Source: Bosea sp. AS-1 (lineage in GTDB: Bacteria > Pseudomonadota > Alphaproteobacteria > Rhizobiales > Beijerinckiaceae). Taken from it: a DNA stretch of 64,000 nucleotides. The stretch covers positions 840,501 through 904,500 of the forward strand of contig NZ_CP022372.1 in NCBI RefSeq assembly GCF_002220095.1, given 5' to 3'. Under the pieces are notes generated by a model, which worked only from the letters and a program-made list of their open reading frames with translations, ran no database searches and was not told where the DNA came from. This document shows, one piece after another, positions 24,498-33,375 of the stretch (position 1 is the first letter of the stretch; the number at the start of each line of letters is the position of its first letter). Both the position numbers and the translations under genes were made by a program.

Positions 24498-26351
24498 TTA
24501 GAATTCTTCCCAGCCATGGCTGGAATGCGGTGCTCCGACAGCCCGCCTTTGCGGGCGAGGAGACCTTGCGCCTGCTGCTTGGCTGGGGCGGCGTGTCTCC
24601 TGAAATGCGTTCTGGGCGAGCTGTCGCAGGCGCTCGGGCTCGTTCGAGGTTATCCGTTGCAGCCCAACGCCTTCGCCGATGCGAAAGCTGGCGATGAGTT
24701 CGTTGAGCTCGCTCGTGCGGCCGGTGAGCGCGGTCGATGAAGCTGCGCTTTGCTCCGCCAGCGCCGCGTTGGCCTGCGTCATCTCGTCGAGATGGGCCAC
24801 GGCCTGGCTCATTTCGTCGAGCCCGCTGGCCTGCTCGCCACTCGCCGTGGAAATTTCGCTGATGGTCGAAGCCACTCTTCGCGATGCCTCCAGAATGGCG
24901 ACAAGCGATTCCCCGGCTTTGCGCACGAGTTTGACGCCGCCCTCGACTTCCGCGTTGGAGGACGAGATCAAAGCTGCGATGTCCTTGGCCGCTGCGCTCG
25001 AGCGCTGTGCCAGCGTGCGCACCTCGCTGGCGACGACAGCGAAGCCTTTGCCGGCATCGCCTGCCCGGGCGGCTTCGACAGCCGCATTGAGTGCCAGCAG
25101 GTTCGTTTGAAAGGCGATGTCGTCGATCACGCGAATGATGTCGGCGATTTTCGTCGAGGCGGTTTCGATCCGTGCCATAGCCTCGACAGCCTGCCCGGCG
25201 ATAGCGCCGCCCGCGTCGGCAGCTTTCATGGCCTCTTCGGCGATCGCCGCAGCATCGTGCGAAGCCTGGGCCGTCGCCTTCACGGAGGCGGCCAGCTCTT
25301 CGGTCGTGGCTGCTGTTTCCTCCAGAGACGAGGCCTGGTCTTCGGTCCGCTTCGACAAATCGTCGGCGCCGGAGGAAATCTCCCGAGACGCGGTTTCGAC
25401 ACTTTGTGAAATGCCGGAAACCGAATGAACGACTCCAGCGAAACTCTCGACGAGCTCGTTGACGCTGCTGCAAAGCGCAAGCAAGTCCCCGGAGAATCCG
25501 TCGGGCGCGATGCGCTGTGTCAGATCGTGCTGAATCGCCGATTGGACGACGCGCCCTGTTTCGGAAACGGCCCTGCGCATCTGCTCTTCCGCCATCACAT
25601 TGGCCGTGATGTCGGTGGCGTACTTCACGACCTTCCACGGGCGGCCGGCTGCATCCAGAACCGGGTTGTAGCTGGCCTGAATCCAGACGACGCGGCCTCC
25701 CTTGGCCAATCGCATGTAGCGGCCTTCATCGTATTCCCCGCGCCTGAGCTTCTCCCAAAATTCGCGGTAGGTTGTGCTTGTTCGGACCTCCTCGCTGGCG
25801 AAAAGACTATGATGACGGCCGATGATCTCGTCGCGATCGTAGCCCATCACCGCGAGGAAATTCGCGTTCGCCTCAAGAATCTTGCCTGACAGGTCGAACT
25901 GGATGACGGCCTGTGCCTTGTTGATCGCAGCAATCTGCCCTTCGAGATCGGCAAACGTCTCCTTGAGCGAGGTAATATCGGATGCGAATTTGACGACCTT
26001 CTCGACGCGGCCGGCTCGATCCAGCACGGGAGTGTAGGTCGCCTGCAGCCAGATTCTACGCCCCCCTTTCGCGATGCGCAGGAACTGTGCCTGATTGGCT
26101 CGCCCTGCAGCCAGATTTGCCCAGAAGCTGCGATAAGCCTCGCTGGCGCGCTCAGCAGAATCAACGAACATCGCGTGAGACTGGCCGCGGATTTCGTCGA
26201 GGCTGTAGCCGATGGTTTCGAGGAAGAGGGCGTTGGCATCTCGAATCGTTCCGTTCGGCTCGAATTCGATAACGGCTTGGGTTCGCCGCAAAGCCTGGCT
26301 CTCGGCAGCGTGCGAAGAGAAGCCGAGCGCGTTCATGACTTTCAAAGGCAT
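24498..26351 (-). CDS. Soluble double-PAS chemoreceptor with C-terminal CheR-tethering pentapeptide
   Basis: A 617-residue methyl-accepting protein with no membrane segment. Two tandem PAS domains span about residues 22-127 and 144-249. They are clear internal duplicates ([21 protein letters not shown] against [21 protein letters not shown]). A HAMP-like linker follows (about 265-315). The signalling domain has the canonical tip [20 protein letters not shown] and [15 protein letters not shown]. The extreme C terminus is GWEEF, which fits the x-W-x-x-F tether that docks CheR/CheB. The architecture resembles soluble Aer2/energy-type receptors, so redox or oxygen sensing by PAS is plausible. The start at 26351 follows ggggaga. 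The neighbouring heme-globin protein supports an oxygen theme. Confidence 0.92.
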   Translation of the reverse strand: MPLKVMNALGFSSHAAESQALRRTQAVIEFEPNGTIRDANALFLETIGYSLDEIRGQSHAMFVDSAERASEAYRSFWANLAAGRANQAQFLRIAKGGRRIWLQATYTPVLDRAGRVEKVVKFASDITSLKETFADLEGQIAAINKAQAVIQFDLSGKILEANANFLAVMGYDRDEIIGRHHSLFASEEVRTSTTYREFWEKLRRGEYDEGRYMRLAKGGRVVWIQASYNPVLDAAGRPWKVVKYATDITANVMAEEQMRRAVSETGRVVQSAIQHDLTQRIAPDGFSGDLLALCSSVNELVESFAGVVHSVSGISQSVETASREISSGADDLSKRTEDQASSLEETAATTEELAASVKATAQASHDAAAIAEEAMKAADAGGAIAGQAVEAMARIETASTKIADIIRVIDDIAFQTNLLALNAAVEAARAGDAGKGFAVVASEVRTLAQRSSAAAKDIAALISSSNAEVEGGVKLVRKAGESLVAILEASRRVASTISEISTASGEQASGLDEMSQAVAHLDEMTQANAALAEQSAASSTALTGRTSELNELIASFRIGEGVGLQRITSNEPERLRQLAQNAFQETRRPSQAAGARSPRPQRRAVGAPHSSHGWEEF

Positions 26352-26660
26352 GGAGTCTCCCCGGAAGAGCCTTAACTCAGGCGCGACAGTTGGATCGGGC
26401 GTGACGGTCCCATCCCGCGGCCGCAAATGTTGTCGCCAAGAAATTGCAATGAGTCAGAAAATTTCTCTTCGTAACTCTGGGGGAATTCCTATTCTTTCAG
26501 GCTTAAATGGAGGTCTACATGGCGTAAGGGTGATTTTTAACAAAAAATAAGGACTCGTTAATGTATTCGCCGATATTAATGAATTTATGCTTTGATCTAG
26601 CAGTTATTCGCTCTTTTTTATGCGAATTTCCTATAATTATGGGCGCTGCGACGGTTCGGC

Positions 26661-26676
26661 TGTTAACGTGTTAACG
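26661..26676. repeat. Tandem tgttaacg repeat
   Basis: The 8-mer tgttaacg is present twice head to tail. Each copy contains the palindrome gttaac, and a related attaacg follows at 26691. These are CtrA-like half sites (TTAAC), but their spacing (four bases between TTAA and TTAAC) does not fit the TTAA-N7-TTAAC consensus. They may be accessory sites for the CtrA box downstream or for another regulator. Confidence 0.45.
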
Positions 26677-26724
26677 CTTCTTTCTCAATTATTAACGAAT
26701 AATTTCTTGGGTATTATATTAGAA

Positions 26725-26740
26725 TTAAACGCACATTAAC
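26725..26740 (+). promoter_or_regulatory. CtrA-binding box (TTAA-N7-TTAAC)
   Basis: ttaa at 26725-26728, seven bases (acgcaca), then ttaac at 26736-26740 match the full CtrA consensus exactly. It is 56 bases before the ATG of the globin-coupled gene at 26797, a position compatible with activation. In Rhizobiales and other alphaproteobacteria CtrA controls motility, chemotaxis and c-di-GMP genes. The match is exact, but A+T-rich DNA raises the chance rate. Confidence 0.6.
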
Positions 26741-26796
26741 TGTCTATTAGCTGAAGGATACTTTCATCGCGTAAAAGATTTGAGACGAAAGATAGC

Positions 26797-28164
26797 ATGT
26801 TGGACAGCCGCTCCCACCTTGACGTGGAATTTGTCAATTTGCGGGACGAGCTATCCAAGCTTCATTCCGTTACGCCTGCTCAGGTCAGGCTCGCCATTGG
26901 CCGAATGGCTCAACGCAAATCAAATAAGCTCAGCGAAGAATTTTACGAGGCTATGCTGTCGAGGCCGCGGGCCCACTTCTATCTGGACCACGCGGTTGTT
27001 ACCGAGCGCCTGCAATCGGCTCTCCAAAATTGGATCGAAGTCCTTTTCGCAAAGGAACAAGGAGATCTCGACGAGATCATCCGGCTGCAAGTTCTCGTCG
27101 GATCGGCACATGCAAGGATACGTGTGCCGATCGGTCTCATCATGTTTGGAATGCGCGTCCTGAGACGACGCTTTTACGAACTGCTCAAAGAGGTGCCGCT
27201 CCCGTCCTCTCAGCAAGCGCTTGCCCATGCCTATGTATCAGGATCTCTCGACATCGCACTCGGTGCGATGACCACGGCGCATATGAACAATCTCGAGCGC
27301 AACACGCGCGCTGACGAAGCCCTGCGGCTCTATTCCATCGGCAAGGACCTGCAGGCTGAAAGGGAGCGCCAGAGGGCCGCCTTGGCGGAATGGGGTCAGA
27401 ACGCGTTCTTCAATGCCCAGTTCCCCGATGCATCGCTCCAAAGCGGCAGCCTCGGTCGATCGGAATTCGGCCTTTGGCTTCTCCACCAGGGCGATGTCAT
27501 CTTTTCCCAGTTCGCGGAATACGCCGCTGCGTTGGAAGCCATTGGCCAGATCGACAAGATTGCGCTCGAGCTTTCCGACACTGGGTTCGAGCAGCGGAGG
27601 GACGCACTGCAAAGCCTGAAGGTGGCGATCGATTTGCTCGCGCGGCTCGTAGCTTTGCTTTTTGACCACGCGACGAAGGTGGACGGCGCACGCGACCCCG
27701 TCACGCAGCTCCTACACCGGCGCTATCTGCGTGCAGCACTTTCCCGCGAGATCTCCCTTCAGGAGAAAGTGCGGCGTCCCTTGAGTGTGATCCTGGTCGA
27801 GATCGCAAACTCGGCCGAGCTGAGGAACCGCATCGGAGAAGATGGTCTGGATGCTTTGGCTCACCATGCGGCAGCGATGATCTTCAACGCTTCGCGCTCA
27901 AGCGACTCGGTCTTCCAGTTCGGGCGCGACAGTTTTTTCATCATCCGCGTGGAAGCCACTCAGAGCGAGGCTCAGGCTTTTGCGCAGCATATTGCCTCGA
28001 TCATTGCGACCAGCCGGTTGGAACTGGGTGGTCATGTCCTCCGGGACCTGTCCACGCATGTTGCGGTTGCAGAATATGACGGACACCCCGATCCTCGGAA
28101 TCTCATCGACCGTGTCGAGGCCATCATTCGCCAGGTCCGGGAAAAGACGATTGCCAAGAGCTGA
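26797..28164 (+). CDS. DosC/YddV-like globin-coupled sensor with degenerate GGDEF domain
   Basis: A 455-residue cytoplasmic protein aligned over its full length with E. coli DosC. The globin domain (about 1-160) keeps the heme pocket: distal Tyr50 (LSEEFYEAM), Leu72 (TERLQSAL) and proximal His105 (GSAHARIRVP). A middle domain (about 165-295, RSEFGLWLLHQGD) follows. The GGDEF domain begins at DPVTQLLHRRYLR (about 303). Its signature reads GRDSF at 376-380 instead of GGDEF, and the metal-binding stretch is ILVEIANSAELRN rather than the usual D-x-D-x-F. Diguanylate cyclase activity is therefore unlikely. It should bind heme and oxygen and signal by another route or by sequestering partners. It stands beside a soluble chemoreceptor and downstream of a CtrA box. 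Confidence 0.92.
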   Translation: MLDSRSHLDVEFVNLRDELSKLHSVTPAQVRLAIGRMAQRKSNKLSEEFYEAMLSRPRAHFYLDHAVVTERLQSALQNWIEVLFAKEQGDLDEIIRLQVLVGSAHARIRVPIGLIMFGMRVLRRRFYELLKEVPLPSSQQALAHAYVSGSLDIALGAMTTAHMNNLERNTRADEALRLYSIGKDLQAERERQRAALAEWGQNAFFNAQFPDASLQSGSLGRSEFGLWLLHQGDVIFSQFAEYAAALEAIGQIDKIALELSDTGFEQRRDALQSLKVAIDLLARLVALLFDHATKVDGARDPVTQLLHRRYLRAALSREISLQEKVRRPLSVILVEIANSAELRNRIGEDGLDALAHHAAAMIFNASRSSDSVFQFGRDSFFIIRVEATQSEAQAFAQHIASIIATSRLELGGHVLRDLSTHVAVAEYDGHPDPRNLIDRVEAIIRQVREKTIAKS

Positions 28165-28440
28165 TGGTAACGGCTGCTCTCTGGATATCGCTTCTGCCAG
28201 ATCTTATTGACCGCGGCCGGGAAAAACCGCCGCGCTGTCGTTGGAGGCGCTGGCCGTCGAGCCGTCCGACCGGCGACCAACTTTGGATCTGAGCCAACTG
28301 CGGCGGATAGGTTTTCGTTCGAGAAGCCCTGTGTTGGGAGCTCTGCTATCGCATGAGCCCCGCCGGCTTTTTTCGTGGCAGGCGCGCTCCAGTTGCCGCG
28401 CCCGCCTTTCTCTTGACTGCTCAAATGGGCGAGATGACGC

Positions 28441-29457
28441 TCAGCTTCCCGAGCGGCCCGCGAGCTGGGGCACGAACATGTCGCTCCACTTGGTCGGCTT
28501 CACCTTGATCGACCCAGCCTTGTGCATGAACTCGGCGAACTTCATCACGCCTTCGGGCGTGGCGGTGAAACGGGCGTCCTTGTCCTCGATCATCTCCTGA
28601 ACCTCGACAGGATCGACCTTGACCTTCGAGCCCTTGGCGAAGATCTCGGCGGCGAGCTTCTTGTCCTTGGCGATCAGGGCGTTGGCGTCGTCCATCGCGT
28701 CGATGAAGGCCTGGGTCATCTTCGGGTTGGCGTCGACGAACTTCTTCGGCGCGAAGGTGACATCGAGCGTCAGGTTGCCGAGATAATCGACCGAGTTGAG
28801 CACGCGGTGGATGCCCGGGCTCTTGGCCTCGATGTACTGGAAGGGCGGAGAAGTGAAATGTGCCTTGATCTCGGTCTTGCCGCCGATCAGCGCGGCGAGT
28901 GCCTCCGGATGCGGCAGGCTGACCGTCATCGGGTCCATCTTCGCGTAGTTGGGGTCGCCGAACTCCTTGGCGGCGATCATCTGGAGCACGACGGCGGCGA
29001 GCGAGGTCTTGATGCCGGGCAGGGCGATCTTGTCGCTCGACGTGAAGTCCTTCAGCGACTTCAGCTCGGGCTTGTTCGACATCATCCACAATGAGGTCGA
29101 GCTCATGCCGGAGACGCCGACGACCTCGACGCCGGGAATGCCCTTGGCCTTGGCCCAGAGCGTGACGAAGCCCGGTGCGCCGGTGCCGGCAAAATCGAGC
29201 GTGCCTGCCATCATCGCGTCGTTGATGACGTTGCCGCCATCCAGCATCAGCCAGGTCACCTTGACGTCGCCGAGGCCGGCAGCCTTGGCGCGCTTCTCCA
29301 GGAATTGCTGGTCCTGCATCACGATGAGCGGCAGATAGAGGATGCCGAAGCCCTTCGAGATGCGGACCTCGCTGACCTCGGCGCGGGCCGGGGCGGCAAA
29401 TGCTGCGCCAAGGGTTATCGCGGCAAGTGCAGCGCGCAGGAAAGTCTTGAATGCCAT
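28441..29457 (-). CDS. ABC transporter substrate-binding protein, NitT/TauT type (second system)
   Basis: A 338-residue periplasmic receptor with signal peptide MAFKTFLRAALAAITLGAAF (cleavage likely after PARA). Family features include KGFGILYLPLIVMQDQQ, AGTLDFAGTGAPG and MDPMTVSLPHPEALAAL. It is a paralogue of the receptor at 14411. It is the last gene of the minus-strand set ATPase-permease-receptor and faces a TctD/TctE-like two-component system. The ligand is unknown; no catabolic enzyme is in this operon. Confidence 0.9.
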   Translation of the reverse strand: MAFKTFLRAALAAITLGAAFAAPARAEVSEVRISKGFGILYLPLIVMQDQQFLEKRAKAAGLGDVKVTWLMLDGGNVINDAMMAGTLDFAGTGAPGFVTLWAKAKGIPGVEVVGVSGMSSTSLWMMSNKPELKSLKDFTSSDKIALPGIKTSLAAVVLQMIAAKEFGDPNYAKMDPMTVSLPHPEALAALIGGKTEIKAHFTSPPFQYIEAKSPGIHRVLNSVDYLGNLTLDVTFAPKKFVDANPKMTQAFIDAMDDANALIAKDKKLAAEIFAKGSKVKVDPVEVQEMIEDKDARFTATPEGVMKFAEFMHKAGSIKVKPTKWSDMFVPQLAGRSGS

Positions 29458-29506
29458 TGGGTGTTTCCCTCCGAGTGGCGGCCGTTCGGCCTTGTGAAAG
29501 CGGGTG

Positions 29507-30373
29507 TCAGTGCTGCATGCCCCAGCGCCGGATCGTCTTGCGCTCGATGGCGGCGAAGATGACGTTCTCGACGAAGAGGCCGATCAGGATCACGGTGAAC
29601 AGGCCGGCGAAGACGTTGGCCGTCTCGAGCTGGTTACGGTTCTCGAAGATGAACCAGCCGAGGCCGCCGGAGCCCGAGGAGACGCCGAAGACGAGCTCGG
29701 CTGCGATCAGGGTGCGCCAGGCGAAGGCCCAGCCGACCTTGAGGCCGGTCAGGATCGCCGGAAAGGCGGCGGGGATCAGGATGAGTCGCACCAGCTTCAG
29801 GCCGCGCAACCCGTAATTCTGCCCGACCATGCGCAGCGTGTTCGAGACCGAACGGAAGCCGGCATGGGTGTTGAGCGCGATCGCCCAGAGCACGGAGTGG
29901 ACCAGCACGAAGATCACGCTGCCGGTGCCGAGCCCGAACCAGATCAGGGCCAGCGGCAGCAACGCGATCGCTGGCAGCGGGTTGAACATCGAGGTCAACG
30001 TTTCCAGCAGGTCCGCGCCGATGCGCGAGCCGATCGCCAGCGTCGTCAGCAGCGCGGCGAGCACGATGCCGATGCTGTAACCGATGACGAGGGTCTGCAG
30101 CGAGACCAGCATCCGCTGCGGGATGATGCCGTTGACGATATTCTCGACGAAGGCCTGCACCGTCTGGCCGAAGGTCGGGAAGAGAAGCGGGTTGCCGAGC
30201 CAGCGGCCATAGGCCTCCCAGGCGATGGCGAGCACGGCGAGGATCAGGCCCTTGCGAACGAAGCCGAGGCGGTAGATGCGCTCGGCCCAGCCGATGGTCT
30301 TGGCGACGACAGGGGCGTCGCTGGAATTGACGTCGCGGATGATTTCGGGGCGGAAGCTGACGAGATCGGTCAT
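29507..30373 (-). CDS. ABC transporter permease, TauC/SsuC type (second system)
   Basis: A 288-residue six-span membrane protein. Core segments include NPLLFPTFGQTVQAF, PLPAIALLPLALIWFGLGTG and GGLGWFIFENRNQLETAN. The ATG at 30373 follows ggagga. From about residue 120 onward it is nearly the same as the permease at 16228, closer than the receptors are to each other, as expected when ligand specificity has changed while the pore has not. Confidence 0.92.
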   Translation of the reverse strand: MTDLVSFRPEIIRDVNSSDAPVVAKTIGWAERIYRLGFVRKGLILAVLAIAWEAYGRWLGNPLLFPTFGQTVQAFVENIVNGIIPQRMLVSLQTLVIGYSIGIVLAALLTTLAIGSRIGADLLETLTSMFNPLPAIALLPLALIWFGLGTGSVIFVLVHSVLWAIALNTHAGFRSVSNTLRMVGQNYGLRGLKLVRLILIPAAFPAILTGLKVGWAFAWRTLIAAELVFGVSSGSGGLGWFIFENRNQLETANVFAGLFTVILIGLFVENVIFAAIERKTIRRWGMQH

Positions 30374-30389
30374 ATCGGTCTCCTCCGGC

Positions 30390-31169
30390 TCAGTGATGCG
30401 CGAAGAGCATGTCGTTGATGCGGGTTTCGAGAGCGGCCTGCTTGCCGGTGCCCATTTCCTCGGGCGGCACGCTGTTGAGCTCGGCCTTGACCTCTCCGGG
30501 ATGCGGCGAGAGCAGCAGGATGCGGGTGCCGATGCGGATCGCCTCCTCAATCGAATGGGTGACGAAGAGCACCGTGAACTGGGTGTCATCCCAGAGCCGC
30601 AGGAGCTCGTCCTGCATCTTGCGGCGGGTGAGAGCGTCGAGCGCGGCGAAGGGCTCGTCCATCAGCAGTACATCAGGCTCCATCGCCATGCCGCGGGCGA
30701 TGGCGACACGCTGCTTCATGCCGCCGGAGAGCATGTGCGGATAGCTGTCGATGAACTTGGAGAGCCCGACCTTGTCGATATAGGAGCGGGCCCGTTCCGC
30801 AGCCTCCGCAGCGGTGGCGCGGCCGGAAGCGGTCAGGGCGAACACGACGTTCTCGCGCACCGTCTTCCAGGGCAGGAGCTGGTCGAACTCCTGGAACACC
30901 ATCATCCGGTCCGGGCCAGGGCCCGCGACCTTGCGGCCCTTGAGGCTGATCTGCCCCTCCACCGGCGTCAGGTAGCCGCCGATCGCCTTGAGCAGGGTCG
31001 ACTTGCCACAGCCGGAAGGGCCGAGCAGCACGAAACGGTCAGACGGGTAAACGTCGAAGGAGACCCGCCGTGTCGCGGTCACCACCGCGTCCGGCGTCTT
31101 GTATTGCAGCGTCACGCCCTCGACCGAGAGGAGCGGAGACGCGGTTGCGGCGTCGAACGGGGCTAGCAT
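30390..31169 (-). CDS. ABC transporter ATP-binding protein, TauB/SsuB type (second system)
   Basis: A 259-residue ATPase with Walker A GPSGCGKST, Q-loop VFQEFDQLLPWKTV, signature LSGGMKQRVAIARGMAMEPD and Walker B LLMDEPFAALDALTRR. It is the first gene of the minus-strand importer operon and paralogous to 15440. Its promoter lies in the 128-base gap shared with the response regulator gene, so control by that two-component system is likely. Confidence 0.92.
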   Translation of the reverse strand: MLAPFDAATASPLLSVEGVTLQYKTPDAVVTATRRVSFDVYPSDRFVLLGPSGCGKSTLLKAIGGYLTPVEGQISLKGRKVAGPGPDRMMVFQEFDQLLPWKTVRENVVFALTASGRATAAEAAERARSYIDKVGLSKFIDSYPHMLSGGMKQRVAIARGMAMEPDVLLMDEPFAALDALTRRKMQDELLRLWDDTQFTVLFVTHSIEEAIRIGTRILLLSPHPGEVKAELNSVPPEEMGTGKQAALETRINDMLFAHH

Positions 31170-31297
31170 ACGCCCTCCCTTGTTTCGTTTCCCTGCGCAC
31201 TTATGAGCGCTTGCTGGATGGGATAACCTGACAAGCTGACGTGAACCTGACCGAGCTGCCCATGGGGAGGCTCGATGGTCGATGAGAGGCGATCCGC

Positions 31298-31963
31298 TTG
31301 CGCGTGCTGGTCGTGGAAGACACTGCCGATATTGCCGAGGCCGTGGTGATGCGGCTGGAGAAAATCGGCCACGCCGTCGATTGGGAGCAGGACGGCGTCA
31401 CGGCCTCCGAGCTTCTGGCGGTGCAGGCCTATGACCTCGTCATCCTCGATCTCAGCCTGCCGGGACAGGACGGGCTTTCGGTCCTGCGACAGATGCGGGC
31501 GCGGCGGCTCGCGACGCCGGTGCTGGTACTGACAGCTCGCTCGGCGGTGGACGAGCGGATCGGCGCGCTCGACCTCGGGGCCGACGACTACCTGATCAAG
31601 CCGTTCGACTATGGGGAGCTCGAGGCCCGGGCACGGGCACTCTTGCGGCGCAGCGCCGGCCAGCCAGATAATTGCTTGCGTGTCGGGCCGCTCGCCATCG
31701 ACCGGGCCGGGCGGGTCGCGAGTATCGGCGATAGGCCCCTCAACCTGACGCGGCGGGAACTGACGGTTCTCGAGATCCTCGCAGTGCGCCCCGAGCGGAT
31801 CGTGCCGAAAGAGGAGCTTGTCGAACAGCTCTTCAATTTCGACCAAGAGGCGAGCCCCAACGCGGTCGAGCAGTTCGTCGCGCGGCTGCGCCGCAAGCTC
31901 GCGGATTCGCCGGTGGAAATCCGGACCTTGCGCGGATTGGGTTACCAGCTTGCGGTTGTCTGA
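31298..31963 (+). CDS. OmpR-family response regulator (TctD/QseB-like)
   Basis: A 221-residue two-domain regulator. The receiver domain has the acidic pair VVEDT, the phospho-acceptor aspartate in DLVILDLSLPGQDG (about residue 51), the threonine in LVLTARS and the lysine in YLIKPFDYGE. A winged-helix OmpR domain follows (LTRRELTVLEIL ... NAVEQFVARLRRKL ... IRTLRGLGYQL). The start is TTG at 31298, placed by homology of the N terminus (RVLVVEDT) with gagagg just upstream. It overlaps the kinase gene and is divergent from the second NitT/TauT importer. Confidence 0.92.
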   Translation: MRVLVVEDTADIAEAVVMRLEKIGHAVDWEQDGVTASELLAVQAYDLVILDLSLPGQDGLSVLRQMRARRLATPVLVLTARSAVDERIGALDLGADDYLIKPFDYGELEARARALLRRSAGQPDNCLRVGPLAIDRAGRVASIGDRPLNLTRRELTVLEILAVRPERIVPKEELVEQLFNFDQEASPNAVEQFVARLRRKLADSPVEIRTLRGLGYQLAVV

Positions 31964-33314
31964 GCTTCGCCTGTCACTGCGCGTCCGCATCATCGCCGTG
32001 CTGACGGCGGTGTTGACAGTGGGGGCGGTCGCTCTCGGTTTCGCTGCCTGGCATTCCTCCTGGCTCGCGGCACAGCAGGCCTATGACCGGCTCCTGAGCG
32101 GCGGGGCGGTCCAAATCGCCGAGAACGTCTATGTCCAGGGTGGCGTGGTGACGGTTGACCCTCCCGTGTCGGCGATCGCGACGCTGGCTGCTTACGATCT
32201 CGTTTTTTACAAGGTCGTCGATCCGCGCGGCGTCGTCGTCGCTGGCTATGACGATCTGATGTCGGATGCCGATTCGGTCGATATCCGCGCCGGCGTCGTC
32301 CTCGAGGACGGGCTGTATCAGGGCCAGCCCGTGCGCATTGCGAGCCTTGCCCGGCAACTCGAGCTGCCTGGAACAAACAACTGGACGACGATCGTCGTGG
32401 CGCAGACCACCGAGGCGCGTCGTGCGCTTGCGCGCGACCTGACGCTCAAGGCGCTCGGTGTCATTGCGGTCATGAGCGTACTTGCCTTGCTCGCCACCGC
32501 CTATGCGGTGACGCTGGCGCTGAAGCCACTGACACGCATCGAGCGCGAGATTGCGAGCCGCCGGCCGGATGACCTGCGCCCAATCGCGGCAGAGCCCCCG
32601 AACGAGGTTCGCAACCTCGTTCAGGCGATCGACGGCTTCATGCATCGGCTATCGGAGCGGATGGCGATCATGCAGCGTTTCATCGCTGATGCCGCTCACC
32701 AGATCCGGACGCCGCTGGCTGCCCTCGACGCGCAGGTCGAGATCCTGCTCGGCACGCCCGCATCGCGACGCAAGGCCGAGACCGTCACGCGGATCCATGA
32801 ACGGACGGCGGAGCTGGGGCGCCTGACCGGGCAGCTTCTCGACCATGCGATGGTGATCCATCGCAGGGACGCAGCCGCGATGGCCGCGGTCGATCTCAAC
32901 CAGCTCGCCAAGAGCGTCCTGGCGAAGGCCGTGCCGCTCTCGCTGCCGCGCGAGGTCGATATCGCCTTCGTGCCAGCCGAGACATCACCGACGGTGAACG
33001 GTGATGCCATCAGCCTGCGCGAAGCGCTCAGCAATCTCATCGACAATGCCTTGAGGCATGGCGCCCGCAGCCGTCTCATCGTGACGGTGGGGGGCGATCA
33101 TGGGGGCACCTGGATCGAAGTGGCCGACGACGGGGAGGGGTTCGCGGCTCCGGTTTCGGAGCTGCTGCTGCCCTTTGCGAAAGGGCTGACCTCGGCCGGC
33201 TCGGGGCTCGGCCTCTCGATCGCGACGGAGGTGGCGCAGGCCCATCATGGAACCCTCGAGGTTTCCAGAAACGACGGCATGACCCGCGTCCGTCTCCGGC
33301 TTGCAAGCTCCTGA
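31956..33314 (+). CDS. Sensor histidine kinase, TctE-like
   Basis: A roughly 452-residue inner-membrane kinase. A first membrane span is at about residues 10-32 and a second at about 165-185. The periplasmic part between them fits the TctE-type 2CSK_N domain (YDLVFYKVVDPRGVVVAGYDDL). The phosphoacceptor is in FIADAAHQIRTPLAAL, and the ATP-binding boxes are NLIDNALRHG, VADDGEGF and GSGLGLSI. TctE relatives sense tricarboxylates or other organic acids, which fits the neighbouring importer. The start is uncertain: TTG at 31956 or 31950 overlaps the end of the response regulator gene; the much longer open frame upstream is a shadow. Confidence 0.88.
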   Translation: MSELRLSLRVRIIAVLTAVLTVGAVALGFAAWHSSWLAAQQAYDRLLSGGAVQIAENVYVQGGVVTVDPPVSAIATLAAYDLVFYKVVDPRGVVVAGYDDLMSDADSVDIRAGVVLEDGLYQGQPVRIASLARQLELPGTNNWTTIVVAQTTEARRALARDLTLKALGVIAVMSVLALLATAYAVTLALKPLTRIEREIASRRPDDLRPIAAEPPNEVRNLVQAIDGFMHRLSERMAIMQRFIADAAHQIRTPLAALDAQVEILLGTPASRRKAETVTRIHERTAELGRLTGQLLDHAMVIHRRDAAAMAAVDLNQLAKSVLAKAVPLSLPREVDIAFVPAETSPTVNGDAISLREALSNLIDNALRHGARSRLIVTVGGDHGGTWIEVADDGEGFAAPVSELLLPFAKGLTSAGSGLGLSIATEVAQAHHGTLEVSRNDGMTRVRLRLASS

Positions 33315-33330
33315 CGGGTGTCGAGCTTGG

Positions 33331-33369
33331 CCGGACCGCCGCGCACCCGGGCGATGCGCGGCAGTCCGG
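33331..33369. terminator. 15-bp near-perfect hairpin between convergent genes
   Basis: ccggaccgccgcgca (33331-33345) pairs with tgcgcggcagtccgg (33355-33369) with a single mismatch and a nine-base loop. It lies between the ends of the kinase gene (33314) and the binding-protein gene on the other strand (33376). It lacks a T-tract, so it is best read as a bidirectional terminator or transcript-end structure. Confidence 0.65.
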
Positions 33370-33375
33370 GTTGCT

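Larger units (their letters stand above)
26352..26796. other. A+T-rich divergent promoter region
   Basis: This 445-base gap separates the soluble chemoreceptor (minus) from the intact globin-coupled protein (plus). From about 26540 to 26780 it is markedly A+T-rich compared with the rest of the window. It contains a tandem tgttaacg repeat (26661-26676), a further attaacg at 26691-26697 and a consensus CtrA box (26725-26740). I see no coding frame with family features. Confidence 0.6.

Noticed and set aside
28165..28440. Possible terminator near gccggctttttt at 28358-28369
   Set aside because: The T-run is present but no stable stem ends at it; gccggc is only self-complementary, so I could not support a hairpin.
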